From contig NC_080715.1 in the NCBI RefSeq assembly GCF_019097595.1, forward strand, positions 7,768,073 through 7,832,072: a stretch of 64,000 bases of DNA. Direction: 5' to 3'. The stretch is from Hemibagrus wyckioides. Taxonomy: Eukaryota > Chordata > Actinopteri > Siluriformes > Bagridae. How positions within the stretch are numbered: the first letter of the stretch is position 1; each line of letters starts with the position of its first letter. The notes under the pieces were generated by a model. It was given only the letters and a program-made list of their open reading frames with translations, was not told the DNA's origin and did no database searches. Shown here piece after piece: positions 1 through 9,839 of the stretch. Both the position numbers and the translations under genes were made by a program.

Positions 1-315
1 CCAAAACTGCAGCTCTTGTGGGATGTTCCCGGTCTGCAGTGGTCAGGATCTATCAAAAGTGGTCCAAGGAAGGAACAGTGGTGAACCGGTGACAGGGTCA
101 TGGAGGGTCAAGGCTCATTGATGCACGTGGGGATTGAAGGCTGGCCCGTGTGATCCGATCCAACAGATGAGCTACTGTTGATCAAATTGCTGAAGAAGTT
201 AATGCTGGTTCTGATAGAAAGGGTTCAGAATACACACTGTACTGTGTATGAGGCTGCATAGCCACAGACCAGTCAGGGTGCCCAGGGGGTCATAATGTTA
301 TGCCTGGTCAGTGTA
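1..315 (+). mobile_element. Tc1-like transposon, internal-deletion derivative (cut by window edge)
   Basis: The left edge carries the N-terminal third of a Tc1-like transposase in decayed form: an [16 protein letters not shown] helix-turn-helix stretch, then a region resembling GHGRPRLIDARG, then a DQIAEEVNAGS-like stretch. Near 275 the coding similarity stops. Positions 294-315 read AATGTTATGCCTGGTCAGTG followed by TA, matching the terminal inverted repeat of this fish Tc1 family (expected end near GGCTGATCGGTGTA) with three differences. So the middle and C-terminus were deleted and the 5' part was joined to the 3' terminus. Family identity is from memory of teleost Tc1 sequences; the junction is seen directly. 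The element is non-autonomous and dead. Related copies lie at 28960-29366 and 46970-48068. Confidence 0.75.
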
Positions 316-662
316 AGTTTTAATGACTTTTCTATATATAATTTCTTTTTCATCACTAAAAATGGTGTACCTTTTGCTCCCTGTATGTCCTCAGTGATTT
401 TAATGTACTTGCTGGAATGTGTTAGCTGGAATGACAACATAAGTTATGACTGCTACCATAAACATTACTGTGAACTACAAGTCTACGTTCTTGTCCCACA
501 GACACAGACTGCCATGAAATGTTATGTCAGCCTTATGACATGGAATTGAAGGGTTACCAATGATCTATAAGGCATAAGTCATAAGTATGAGGCAAATGAC
601 ATGAAGATGTGAGTGATGGACATTTTTGGGTGGATTTTCCCCAATAAAACCCAACATAAGAA
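316..662. other. Unannotated AT-rich sequence
   Basis: I see no recognisable repeat, motif or coding similarity. An 84-codon frame at 295-549 begins inside the transposon terminus and has no recognisable domain. Confidence 0.5.
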
Positions 663-663
663 G

Positions 664-1029
664 TGTGTGTGTGTGTGTGTGTTTCTGGTTACCATGTTTC
701 TGGTCAGTTGGTAAAACTCCTGCATTCATATTTTCTATGCTGCTGTTTTTCCTTAATACTAAAAGATGAACACTGGCTGACAATGATTGCTGACAATTTA
801 CACAAGCGACTTCCACTTACTAGTGTGAACGTTAGGTTATTCACACACACACGTACACACACACACACGTACACACATACACACACACACAGGTACACAT
901 GTACACACAGACACACACACGTACACACACGTACACCCACACACACAGTCTCTCTTAAAGACAGTTGATTGGCTAAAAGGTCAGGAATAAAGTGCAGATC
1001 ATTCTGTTCCTTTCTGAAAGCCATTTCAC

Positions 1030-1064
<35 letters not shown>
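664..1064. repeat. Cluster of (GT)n / (CA)n microsatellites
   Basis: A (GT)n tract at 664-682 is followed by an imperfect CA-rich tract at 841-948 with interspersed GTAC steps, and by a clean (CA)n tract at 1034-1064. Overlapping open frames are low-complexity CVCV/THTH translations and not genes. Confidence 0.9.
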
Positions 1065-1066
<2 letters not shown>

Positions 1067-2186
1067 GTTACGTGACCACAGTTCTTCCTCTTATAGTTTT
1101 TAGAGTCATTACTGCTGAGATGGACACAGTGTTCTGTAAGCAGAAGAAAAACAGCCTTCATCTCACATCTTGATGGAAATGACTGTTATTGCCTCACTAT
1201 TGACTCGCCTCGTCTCCTATGTCAGCAGTTACACGTCAGCATCTCTAGTTCTAGAAGTTTCTGAGGTTCAAATGCAAGGCACTGAACAGGACTGTGACTG
1301 AGCGACTGTTCAGTCCAGGACTTTTAACCTGAACTCAGCTTGGTTCTTTCGTTGATTCCTTGGGTTACTGTTTGTCTGGAGTTCTCATTTGGGTTCTCCT
1401 GTTTCCTTGGCAACAAAAATACCACTAGGTGGATTAACAATGCTAAATTGCCCCTAAACAGCTATTGGAAAGCCTTCCCAGAAGATTGAAGCTTACAGTT
1501 GGGGTCGTAAGTGTAAATGTTAATAATTTAAAAGAAATAAGAAGGATCTTATAAATTGTTATTATTTTGTGTTCTGGGAAACGTCTTATATAAATATCTT
1601 ATGTGGCTTCTGAAAGGCAATACTAAATTAAAAAAATAAGCCCTTTAAACAAATTATCCTGTTCAAAGGTTTACACCCCTCTGGATTTCCTTCCTCAGCA
1701 TATCAGTGAACGTTTGCAGTCCCTCAGTTGTGATCAAGACAGATCTCAGAATCATATTGGAAAGGGTTCAAATAAGCAGAAGATGTTGGAAAAGCAAAGA
1801 ATGTAAAGGATTTTTCTGAAGAACTGTGGGCAGTTTAACTGTGCAGGACAAACAGGGGACTGGTGAAGAACTTTCCCAAAACATAAAAACAGTTCATCAT
1901 CCAGGTAAATTTAGTCCTTGTTTTGTCTTGGGGACTATATGTAAACATCTGTTATGTGAAATAGGTTATTCAGGGCAGAACTAAATAATAAAAAAAAAAC
2001 AACCTAAAATTTATACAAACCATTTTATTCCTTTTAAACTGGAATCATTTTGCAGATTCAGATGGAATTAATGGGAACTTATGAGCTCAACTGTAGATCT
2101 GTAGAAGAGCCAAAGGGCACAGGATCTGAAACGGGACGTTCAGAAAGCACTTATGGATCTGATCATCAGGTGTTCACAAACCTAAA
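1065..2186. other. Unannotated AT-rich sequence
   Basis: About 1.1 kb with no long frame, no recognisable transposon and no strong tandem structure. It contains ordinary A/T runs only (for example poly-A near 1990). Confidence 0.5.
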
Positions 2187-2282
2187 TTACATTTATGGTA
2201 TTTAGTAGACACTCTGATCCAGAGCGACTCAGAACCTTCTGATCAGTAGGTCAACACCTTAACCACTGAGCTTCCACATCCC
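2187..2282 (-). mobile_element. tRNA-headed SINE fragment (family 1)
   Basis: Starts with TTACATTTATGGTATTTAGT and ATCCAGAGCGACTC and ends with AACCTTCTGATCAGTAGGTC and TTAACCACTGAGCTTCCAC. Read on the minus strand, the right end is a degenerate tRNA head (GAAG-CTCAGTGGTTAAGG) and the left end is the conserved SINE 3' segment. The middle, with box B and the TGGGCCC segment, is missing. Better copies are at 12833-13014 and 52449-52603. Confidence 0.7.
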
Positions 2283-2659
2283 TTATGACCAAATACCACA
2301 TCCCTTTTTGTAAGTGTGTTTCGTTATTTCACACGGCCTCCTTGTACAGAAAGATTCATTTGACTGACACTCTCTAAACTCTCTAATAAACTTTTAATGA
2401 TGCAATTCTGCACACTTTACCAGTCCAGTGATTATATGCTGCTCCGACAAGTTCATTGTGTCCCGGTGTTTGGAAACTTATGCAGAGTTTTAGAGAAACA
2501 AATTAGATTGCAACTTTCTGAAGAATTCTGAAGCTTGTGGACAGATACGTGTACAAAAGATGTCCATGAGCCTCACAGACTGAGATTATGGCTAAAACTG
2601 TCCACCAGCCAAACGTCTGGCCCTGTGCTCAGAAGTCGACTGGCACTGTGTTGGGAAAG

Positions 2660-2800
2660 ATGTGTCTAATAAAGTGGCAGTAAAATCAGTATGTGGATAT
2701 TAATGTATTGTAAAGATATTTCCAGCTGCCTTGGAATTCGAGACATCTGAATCCAGCACAGCTTCAGTGCAGAACAGAAACGTGATCAAAATCTTAGCTA
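2660..2800 (+). repeat. Old duplicated segment, copy 1
   Basis: GTGTCTAATAAAGTGGCAGT, AAAATCAGTA, then AAAGATATTTCCAGCTGCCT, GAGACATCTG-ATCCAGCAC and CAGAACAG recur in the same order at 3692-3865. The copies are clearly homologous but diverged and carry indels. The opening GTCTAATAAAGTGGC resembles the 3' terminus of a teleost Tc1 family (CCTAATAAAGTGGCC), so one edge may derive from such an element; that is weak. Confidence 0.65.
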
Positions 2801-3479
2801 GTTCTATTCCTGGGAAAATGTAAAATTCTTTTACTAAAATTCCTTGAGTAAACATTTCAATCTTTCTGTGCTTTCAAATAAGATCTATGTTACTTGAATG
2901 AAATGTTTGAGTTAAAATTTTCTTGGCTGAGTGAAATTTTCTTCCTGGACCAAAAATTCTAAAAAGTTATTTGATTACAGTTCTTAGGGTGAGCTAAAAT
3001 TCCTAAATCTACTTTTCTGAGAAATAAAGTTCCTGAACTCTTGGATTAAAGATCTTTCTGCTTTTTGATTCAAGATTTAAGTTAAAATGAAATTCTTAGG
3101 GTTAAATTTCTTGGCTAATTTTCCTGAGATAAAGATCCTGAGTGAAAGTTTCTTCCTGAACTAAAGGTTAAAAAACTAAACTTACTTTCCTAAGAAAAAA
3201 AGTTCCTGAACTAAATTTGATGGATTTAAGATCTTTCTGCTTTTTGATTCAAGATTTAAGTTACCTAAATGAAATGATTAGGTTGAAAATTTTTGGCTAG
3301 ATTTCCTGAGATAAAGTTCCCAGGTGAAAGTGTCTTATTTTAAAATGTGGACTAAATTAGAGTTTTTTAAGTTCTTTGGGGGAGCTAAAATCCCGAAAGG
3401 TTCTAAAGTTCCTCGATTAAAGGTTCTGGACTAAAACTCCTGGTGTTAAATTTGTGAGCTTTAGTTTCTATACTAAAGT

Positions 3480-3690
3480 TCCCGAGTTGCTACTGGGCTT
3501 TAATCTGTAGGCTTACATTCTAGGTATAAGTGTCAGGTTAGATCTGATAGTGGCGGGGGGTTACAGTACACACAAGCACATTGAAACACATTTTACACAC
3601 TAATATATATTTAAATTCACTTCAATTCTATTTGTATAGCAACAGTGGACATTGTTGAAATACTGTATGACTTCCGGTGCACCAACAGAT
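3480..3690. repeat. Old duplicated segment pair, copy A (partner near 5236-5520)
   Basis: GGGCTTTAATCTGTAGGCTT, then GGTATAAGTGTCAGGTTAGA and TCTGAT, then ACACTAATA and TTCAATTCTATTTGTATAGC with AGTGGACATTGT, recur in the same order at 5248-5500. The second copy is split by a (GATTA)n tract and a LINE-like tail. Confidence 0.65.
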
Positions 3691-3691
3691 T

Positions 3692-3865
3692 AAGTGTCTA
3701 TTAAAGTAACCGTAAAATCAGTAAGCGAATGTTTATCTATATGACGCCATTAGTTGCATAAAAGTTTCTTAAAGATATTTCCAGCTGCCTCCGAGTTCAG
3801 CGAGACATCTGGATCCAGCACGGTTTCGACACAGCAGAACAGATACCGATTTAAAATCTCGCTGT
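3692..3865 (+). repeat. Old duplicated segment, copy 2
   Basis: Homologue of 2660-2800, about 1.03 kb downstream. It shares AAAGATATTTCCAGCTGCCT and GAGACATCTGGATCCAGCAC but carries extra sequence (GACGCCATTAGTTGCATAAA) in the middle. An open frame at 3754-3948 covers it with no recognisable domain. Confidence 0.65.
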
Positions 3866-3869
3866 TATT

Positions 3870-4260
3870 CCAGCTAGCATTTTGTATCAGTGTCCAAAGA
3901 GGCATGACTGACAGCTCGGTTAAAATTCTCCCATTCTTCTCTAATTAGCAGAGATATTAGACACATCGAGGCAGTGTTCCCTGTGCTCGGTGCTCAGCTC
4001 TGTCATTTTTCAGTTGCATTTGGTTACCTCAGGCAAAACAAACTGACTCTTCTGTAAAAGTTTATCTCTGGCCCTGCAGATAAGCAGATGATTCGGTTCA
4101 GAAACGTAAAACTGCTGTACAGTAACAAACAGAAGGGCAGACTTTGATGAGCTCGATTTTAATGTTACGGGTTTTTTCCTCTGCAAACGAGTCAGTGTAA
4201 ATGTCAGATATAATTGCTGATGTTACTGACAGAGACTCAGCGGTGGTTTATTCGAGGTTC
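3870..4260. other. Unannotated, non-repetitive
   Basis: Mixed-composition sequence between minisatellite blocks. It shows neither repeat structure nor coding similarity I can recognise. TTATCTCTGGCCCTGCAGAT and AAGCAGATGATTCGG are locally more complex than the surroundings. Confidence 0.4.
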
Positions 4261-4787
4261 CTGAGCTAAAGTTACTGAGTGATTTCCCGGGGTTCCGTTT
4301 CCTGAGTTTAATTTACTGCGCTAAACTTTTTAGGTTAATGTTCCTGGCATAATGTTTGTATGTTTCATTTCCTGGGTTTAACTGTTTAGACTGAGCATTG
4401 TGCTTCTACATTCCTGGCCTTAAGTATGTAGGGTCATAATTATTAAGGGCTAAAGTTCCTCTGTTTAGGTTCCTGGTCTTTGCTTACTTGGCTTTTTACT
4501 ATTTTTTACTTTTTTACATCTAAATTTCTGGGAATTTTGGGGGGTGGGGGGTAAGTGAGGGGGTTGGTCTTAACTTCATTTGCAGTTCCCTAAGTTCCTT
4601 ATCTTATGCTCCTGATCTTTATTTATTGGAGTAAGATATTGGGGCTTGATTTCCTGGTTTTAAACTGGTTTCAAGCTAAAGTATCTGGACTTAAGTTTCT
4701 GAGTTGAAATTCCAAGGCTACAGTTACGATCCACAGTTGATTTCTGGTCTTTCATTCAGTGAAATAATCCTCTTCATTCCTAGTTCA

Positions 4788-4935
4788 CTCTCAGTGCCTG
4801 CCCCAAGCCAGGATAAAAGGTATCCTGGGTAAAACCTGTGCCAAAGTCAAAACATGCAGACCAAATGATCCACTGTGGCGACCCTGAAGAGGGAGCAACC
4901 GAAAGAAGAAGAAGAACAACAACAACTTAATTCTC
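4788..4935 (+). mobile_element. RTE-type LINE or derived SINE, 3' terminal fragment
   Basis: The segment runs from CAGTGCCTGCCCCAAGCCAG through GGTAAAACCTGTGCCAAAGT and GATCCACTGTGGCGACCCTG to GAAAGAAGAAGAAGAAC. A 3' end of the form CTGTGGCGACCCCTGAAGGG followed by a GAAGAA tail is typical of fish RTE LINEs and SINEs that borrow their tail. It shares this logic with the larger RTE copies at 14840 and 30255. No coding portion remains. Confidence 0.7.
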
Positions 4936-5235
4936 TTTGCTCCTTGGGGAGCATACGTCATTGATAAACCTTCTCCAGCCATTTCTGTCCTGGGTGAAAG
5001 ACTTGAATTACTTGACTTAAATTTGTGAGTTTAAATTTCTTTCAAAGGAAAGTTCCTAAATTAAATTTTCTTAAGTTCTTTGACTGAAGTTCCTTGAGTG
5101 ATGTTTTTGAGCAAACATACCTAAGCTAAAATTCCTAAACTTAAGTTCATGATAAAAAATCGTCCTAGACTGAAATTCCTGAATTAGGTTTTGGATTAAA
5201 TTCATGGTCTTATCTTTGTGAGGTTTTTTTTCTAC

Positions 5236-5520
5236 ATGAGTTGGTATTAGGCTTTACCTTGTAGCCTTATGTTTCTGGTATAAGATTAGATTAGATTAGA
5301 TTAGATTAGATTAGATTAGATTCTTTACTTTATTGCCATTGCACATGGGTACAAGGCAATGAAATAAGTGTCTAAGTGTCAGGTTAGATCTGACCTCGGT
5401 TATCAGTCACTGCACACCACTTTATTACGTCTCACAGGAACACTAATAAATAATTCAATTTGATTCGATTTTATTTGTTTAGCAGTGGAAATTGTCACAA
5501 AACAGCTTTACAGGATTATA
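5236..5520. repeat. Old duplicated segment pair, copy B, interrupted
   Basis: Partner of 3480-3690. Shared anchors are the TAGGCTTTA and TAAGTGTCAGGTTAGATCTG strings and the downstream TTTATTTGTTTAGCAGTGGA block. A (GATTA)n tract plus a tail-like block at 5283-5375 separates the first anchor from the second. Confidence 0.6.
5283..5372 (-). repeat. (GATTA)n microsatellite joined to a LINE-like 3' tail
   Basis: About seven to eight GATTA units run directly into CTTTACTTTATTGCCATTGC and ACAAGGCAATGAAAT. Minus-strand retroposon tails in fish commonly look like this, with a pentamer array at the true 3' end. The array most likely expanded from the tail of a truncated insertion. Confidence 0.6.
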
Positions 5521-5700
5521 TAAATTCAGGATATAAATAATAAATTGAAATTTATTCCTAATGATTAAGCCAGAGGTGATGTTGGAGAGGAATATGAGGA
5601 AGAAACCTTGAGTGGAAGCAGACTCAAAAAGGAAGAAATGCTCATCTGGAAGACACCAGAGAGTGTGAATATTAATCATTTCTCTTCTATAACTATGTGC
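5455..5700 (-). repeat. Dispersed teleost repeat of the ATTGA-tail family
   Basis: Contains CGATTTTATTTGTTTAGCAG, ATTGTCACAAAACAGCTTTA, GAGGAAGAAACCTTGAGTGG and CTCATCTGGAAGACACCAGA. Other copies are at 13265-13620, 33300-33560 and 51330-51535, with short pieces at 12535 and 44500. All share the CTTTGAGACAATGTCCATTG-like and CTCAAGGTTTCTTCC-like blocks (or complements). The family ends in ATTGA pentamers, which suggests a retroposon 3' end; the class is not certain. Confidence 0.65.
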
Positions 5701-5708
5701 TATATGGT

Positions 5709-6293
5709 ATACACTATATTACCAAAAGTTTTGGGACGTCTGCCTTTACATGCACATGAAGTTTAATGACATCTCATTCTTACTCCATATGGTTTAATAT
5801 GGAGTTATCCCGCCCTTTGCAGCCATAACAGCTCCAACTCTTCTGGGAAGGCTTTCCACAAGGTTTAGGAGTGTGTTTATGGGAATTTCTGACCATTCCT
5901 CAAGAAGTGCATTTGTGAGGTCAGGCACTGATGTTGGACGAGAAGGTCTGGCTCGCAGTCTCCACTCTAATTCATCCCAAAGGTGTTCTATCAGGTTGAG
6001 GTCAGGACTCTGTGCAGGCCAGTCAAGTTCCTCCACACCAAACTCACTCATCCATGTCTTTATAGACCTTGCTTTGGTCACTGGTGTGCAGTCATGTTGA
6101 TACAGGAAGCGGTCATCCCCAAACTGTTCCCACAAAGTTGGGATCATGAAATTGTCCAAAATGTCTTGGTATGAAGCTGAAGCATTAAGAGTTCCTTTCA
6201 CTGGAACTAAGAGGCCGAGTCCAACCCCTGAAAAACAACACCTGAATTCAATGATTTGGAGCGGTGTCACAAACCTTTTGGCAATACATTGTA
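5709..6293 (-). mobile_element. Tc1-like deletion derivative with both inverted termini
   Basis: The left terminus TACACTATATTACCAAAAGT and the right terminus (minus strand TACAATGTATTGCCAAAAGG) form imperfect inverted repeats next to TA dinucleotides. On the minus strand the terminus is joined almost directly to the last third of a Tc1 transposase (5794-6270). The DNA-binding domain and the first catalytic Asp are deleted, so mobility would depend on a transposase supplied elsewhere. Older relatives with the same internal sequence are at 18813-19275 and 51575-51880. Confidence 0.85.
5794..6270 (-). pseudogene. Tc1-like transposase, C-terminal DDE fragment
   Basis: An open frame of 158 codons whose residues 13 onward match the C-terminal catalytic part of Tc1/mariner transposases (DDE_3 fold). 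The second catalytic Asp is in the FLYQHDC motif (residue 60). The Glu is in DWPAQSPDLNLIEHLW (residue 95), giving 34 intervening residues, the DD34E spacing of the Tc1 family. The first Asp and the paired HTH DNA-binding region are absent; residues 1-10 come from the element's terminus. Intact Tc1 transposases are about 340 residues, so less than half remains. The frame is unusually well preserved, with no stops, consistent with a fairly recent copy. It cannot be an active enzyme. It ends in a KGGITPY-like tail, close to the usual KGGPT-Y terminus. Confidence 0.85.
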
Positions 6294-6760
6294 TAAGTAC
6301 TGTGTGTATAGCACGCTTTGTCTAGTATTTGTTGTGATTAGTGTTGTTGTTCATTGTCTGACCAATGCCATGTTGTTTCCTTGCTAGTCTAGTTTGTGTT
6401 TTTGTTCCACAGCACTAGACCCTGCGTCCATCTCCAAACAATCCATGACTCTAAGCATAAAATCCTGGACTTTATTTCTTCAGTAAATGCAGAGTGTCTC
6501 ATGATGGTCGTTCTTGATGATTTTGGAAGTCCTGAGCTGTAGTCATTATGTTTCCATTACAGTGAGAATGAACAAAAACACAAAGTAGTTTTCAGTAGTG
6601 ATGTAAATTTCCTGCATTAAACAGTAATCTATAGGATTAAACTCATTAGCTTGAGTTCTTGTTAGCTGGAGGTGAGAGCTTGTGTCTATTAACCCCTTTA
6701 TAGCCTCTCCAATGACAGGAGAAAAGATGGGACTGCTGCTTGGCACTGAATATGCTCTTC
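6294..6760. other. Unannotated
   Basis: No repeat family or coding similarity recognised. The region contains short T/G-rich runs (TGTTGTGATTAGTGTTGTTG) only. Confidence 0.45.
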
Positions 6761-6762
6761 AA

Positions 6763-7067
6763 GTGTGTGTGTGTCTGTGTGTGTGTGTGTGTGTGTGTGT
6801 CTGTGTGTGTGTGTGTGTGTTTCTTTTCATATGTGTGTGTGTGTGTGTTTCTCTCCATGCATTTGTGTGTGTGTGTATCTCTCCATGTGTGTGTTTCTCT
6901 CCGTGTGTGTGTGTGTGTGTGTGTTTCTCTCCGTGTGTGTGTGGTGTGTGTGTGTGTGTGTGTGTGCAAGTGTTTCTCTCCATGCTGTTAAAGCCCTTAC
7001 AAGTGGAGAGCACAATGACTTAATTGAGATGAAGTGAACTGTGGGAGAGTGTGTGTGTGTGTGTGTG
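6763..7067. repeat. (GT)n array with TTTCTCTCC interruptions
   Basis: Long (GT)n blocks at 6763-6970 are separated by TTTCTCTCCATG or TTTCTCTCCGTG spacers at roughly 25-40 bp intervals, and a shorter (GT)n lies at 7048-7067. Long overlapping frames on both strands are low-complexity CVCV and THTH translations. Confidence 0.9.
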
Positions 7068-7965
7068 CTGCTGAGTGGCCTGAACACAATACACACTCGA
7101 TTACGAGACCCTTACTTTTATTTTTCAAGGGTCATTCTTTTACTCAGACAGGCTTTTTAAGCACTTCAGGTTTTTCTTGAGGAAAGAAGATACCCTTACT
7201 GAAATGTAAGATTTTCACATTTGAATAGAAAGAAATTCCTGAATTCTGGAGGACGTTGTCTTGAATGGTGATATGTCAGGCTGAAAACTTGAGAACTCTA
7301 CACATCCTTTATTGTAAGTTTTTTTTTTATTTTATTTCTTGCTTATGTTGTCCTAATTCACTTTCTAATCTTAATTATAAATAGGAAAGACCTCTGTTCA
7401 CGCACATGGATTATTACAGAGCCATTATTTGCATGGGATATTTTATTGGCTAATGAAATCGCAGGACTTCCCATTCCACCAATCAAAGCCCTGCTGTAAG
7501 ATGAAATGCTTTTCAGAGGGAAGTAATGAACCGTGTGTTACAACCAAAATCACACCATTAATCTATAATGTGTGTGTATAAACGGAAACAGGAAGTTAAT
7601 TATTAAATATTATTATAATGAACCAGTCATGTGAACTCTGACCTCTAACCAATGCACTTATGCTGTGCTTTATCATTATCACTCATGTATATTTACACTG
7701 GACTCTGACGGATGGATAGAACTGATATCAGACTCTGGCTATCCTTCCCCTGAATCTCCCACTACATCACTTTTGGACTGCATATAATTTATACTATTTT
7801 TAAAGATTTTTTTTTTTTTTTTTTACAATTTGTTACATGCTTATACATACTCCAATTAACATTAATTATTAAACATTAATTAAAAAAATTAAGAACACAT
7901 TTTTGACTGCACACACTATTTATAGTTCTTCTTATTTTTCTTTTTTTCTTCTTTTTTTTTTACAA
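7068..7965. other. Unannotated AT-rich sequence
   Basis: No transposon or gene seen. CACCAATCAAAGCCCTGCTG near 7480 includes an inverted CCAAT-type string, but nothing else supports a promoter. T-runs occur at 7320 and 7808. Confidence 0.45.
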
Positions 7966-8308
7966 AATATAATTATTATTACAAAATAACAACAACAATA
8001 ATATTAATAATATTATTAATATTTATTATTATTATTATTATTATAGTTCATGTTTTTCTTTTTTCTATTACAAAATATAATTATTATCACAAAATAACAA
8101 TACTATTATTATTTATAATAATAATAATAATAAAAATTATTATTATTAGGTTATTTTTATCAATTAAAATATTATACAATTTTTATAACATATTATAAAA
8201 TTATATTATTAACAATATATATTTCTTTACATTTCTTCTTCTTCTTGTTTTCCTTTTTTCTTTTACAAAATATAATTATTATTACAAAATAACAACAACA
8301 ACAACAAC

Positions 8309-8356
<48 letters not shown>

Positions 8357-8359
8357 TTC

Positions 8360-8398
<39 letters not shown>

Positions 8399-8495
8399 TT
8401 AAAATATGATACAATTATTATAACATATTATAAAATTATATTATTAACAATATATTGTTTTACATTTCTTCTTTGTCTTTTTCTTCTTCTTCTGC

Positions 8496-8544
<49 letters not shown>
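7966..8544. repeat. (AAT)n / (ATT)n array complex
   Basis: Blocks of AAT and ATT trinucleotides lie at 7970-8045, 8100-8150, 8280-8400 and 8498-8544. They are separated by recurring non-trinucleotide spacers: TACAAAATATAATTATTAT appears at about 7962, 8070 and 8265, and ATTATAAAATTATATTATTA at about 8190 and 8429. The spacers show that a unit of about 200 bp has itself been duplicated. Poly-N, poly-Y open frames here are artefacts. Confidence 0.85.
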
Positions 8545-8550
<6 letters not shown>

Positions 8551-8716
8551 TTCTGTAGAGTTTTAAACAGAATGGTGCGACAAACAAAAAACATCTGATG
8601 TCATGTTGATGAGAGAGGACTAACTGGCTTGAGTTGACTAGAGTAACTCTTTACAGCCATGATGAACAGAAAAGCATCTCAGAATGAACAGCACGCCAAA
8701 CCTCAACGTGGATGAG
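8545..8716 (+). mobile_element. Tc1-like fragment (second family)
   Basis: CAGAATGGTGCGACAAACAA, AAACATCTGATG, TTGATGAGAGAGGAC, CTCTTTACAGCCATGATGAA and AGAAAAGCATCTCAGAATGA follow in order the sequence of a second common teleost Tc1 transposase (EWCEKQKTS... VDERG... SLYN-GEQKSISE). Several deletions break the frame. The fragment sits immediately downstream of the ATT array. A 3'-terminal piece of the same family is at 36651-36965. Confidence 0.65.
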
Positions 8717-9165
8717 CTTCAAATTCAGGAGGCTCTGTCAGGTTCTGAGGCTGCATTGGGTTGCTTTTTACTGTTTATAGCAGCAATTAGGTTATAACAG
8801 GAACCTGCTTCACAGTTGACATTGCTGTAGTGTAAGAGGAATACAACACTGCTGCTGTAGGAATTTATTCAACTCTGATTTGCTCTGAGCTTCATCACCT
8901 CACCTGTCACCCATTATTTCCTATAATAATATAAGTATACCCTGCACTGTAAAAGATGAGCTCAACTGAGCCCCAAGTCAACATATGTTCTTTTCTTTAA
9001 CTTCAGCTGTCTTGTCAAGTTTTGGATATTGAGCTGAAGTTTATAATATTTCGAAACTTAAACTTAAATCTATTCTCTTGACTACTTGTGTGGAATTCAA
9101 GCAGCAGTAGTCAAGCAGCAGGTGAACATTTGGTTTTTAAGTTCAAACTTCTATTATTTGAGCCA
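8717..9165. other. Unannotated
   Basis: No recognisable feature. From about 8995 the sequence begins to resemble the downstream minisatellite (AGCTGTCTTGTCAAG), so the array may have degenerate outer units here. Confidence 0.4.
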
Positions 9166-9742
9166 AATTCAAGGACAGCTATCTTATAAATTCCTTATAA
9201 AATAAAATAAAAATAAAACTTAAATATTACAGGAATTAATTTGCAGCAAAATGTCAAGACAACCATCTTATAAAGTTCTTCAACATATTAAAAAATAAAA
9301 ATGAAATAAAAATATAAAATGAATTGATTTGCAGTAAAATCAAGGATAACTGTCTTATAAAGGTCTTTAAAGAATTTTAAATGAAATAAAAATCTAAAAT
9401 TAATTGATTTGCAGCAAAATCAAGGACAGCTGTCTGATAGAATTTCTCATAAAATAAAAATGAAATAGAAATAGAAAGCTTATTGATTTGCCTCAAAATC
9501 AAGGACAGCTGTCCTAGATTTTTCTTTATAAAATAAAATAAAAATACTAAATTTATTTATTTGCAGCAAAATCAAGGACAATTGTCTTATAAAGTTCTTA
9601 AAAAAAAGAGACAAAAATATAAAATTAATTGATTTGCAGCAAAATCAAGGACAACTGTCTAAAAGAAATCCTCATAAAAATAAAATAAAAATATTAAAAT
9701 AATTGATTTGTAGCAAAATCAAGGACAACTGTCTTACATCCC
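9166..9742. repeat. Minisatellite, 73-87 bp unit, seven-plus copies
   Basis: Each unit begins with CAAGGACAACTGTCTTATAA, continues with an A-rich stretch of AAAATAAAAAT, and ends with TTGATTTGCAGCAAAAT. Unit starts are near 9169, 9254, 9341, 9421, 9500, 9573, 9646 and 9720. Unit length shrinks from about 87 to 73 bp across the array because the A-rich portion varies. No coding potential. Confidence 0.9.
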
Positions 9743-9839
9743 TTATTTGGACAAATTTGCATTAATTTCACAGAATGTTAGAAAATACAGGAGAGCAATA
9801 ATTTATCCATTTACAGTTGTAATAATATTACGATAATGT

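Larger units (their letters stand above)
2815..5240. repeat. Degenerate minisatellite field, TTCCTGAGYTAAA-type units
   Basis: For about 2.4 kb the sequence repeatedly returns to short units such as AGTTCCTGAACTAAA, TTCCTGAGATAAAG and TTCCTGGGTTTAA at irregular spacing of roughly 15-30 bp. A longer internal duplication is visible: GATCTTTCTGCTTTTTGATT plus CAAGATTTAAGTTA occurs at about 3051 and again at about 3229 with a similar downstream order. The array is old, since units are strongly diverged. It is interrupted by non-repetitive sequence at 3690-4250 and by an RTE tail at 4788-4935. Confidence 0.7.

Noticed and set aside
663..1161. Cys-Val-rich frames resembling small secreted proteins
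   Set aside because: Translated (GT)n/(CA)n; the same applies to frames at 6646-7096, 19766-20331, 27701-28056, 46426-46698 and 58490-58866.
2660..2690. Tc1 terminus (CTAATAAAGTGGC)
   Set aside because: Only about 13 bases match, with no partner terminus; noted under the duplication instead.
8193..8414. Poly-Asn/poly-Tyr frame
   Set aside because: Translated AAT/ATT repeat.
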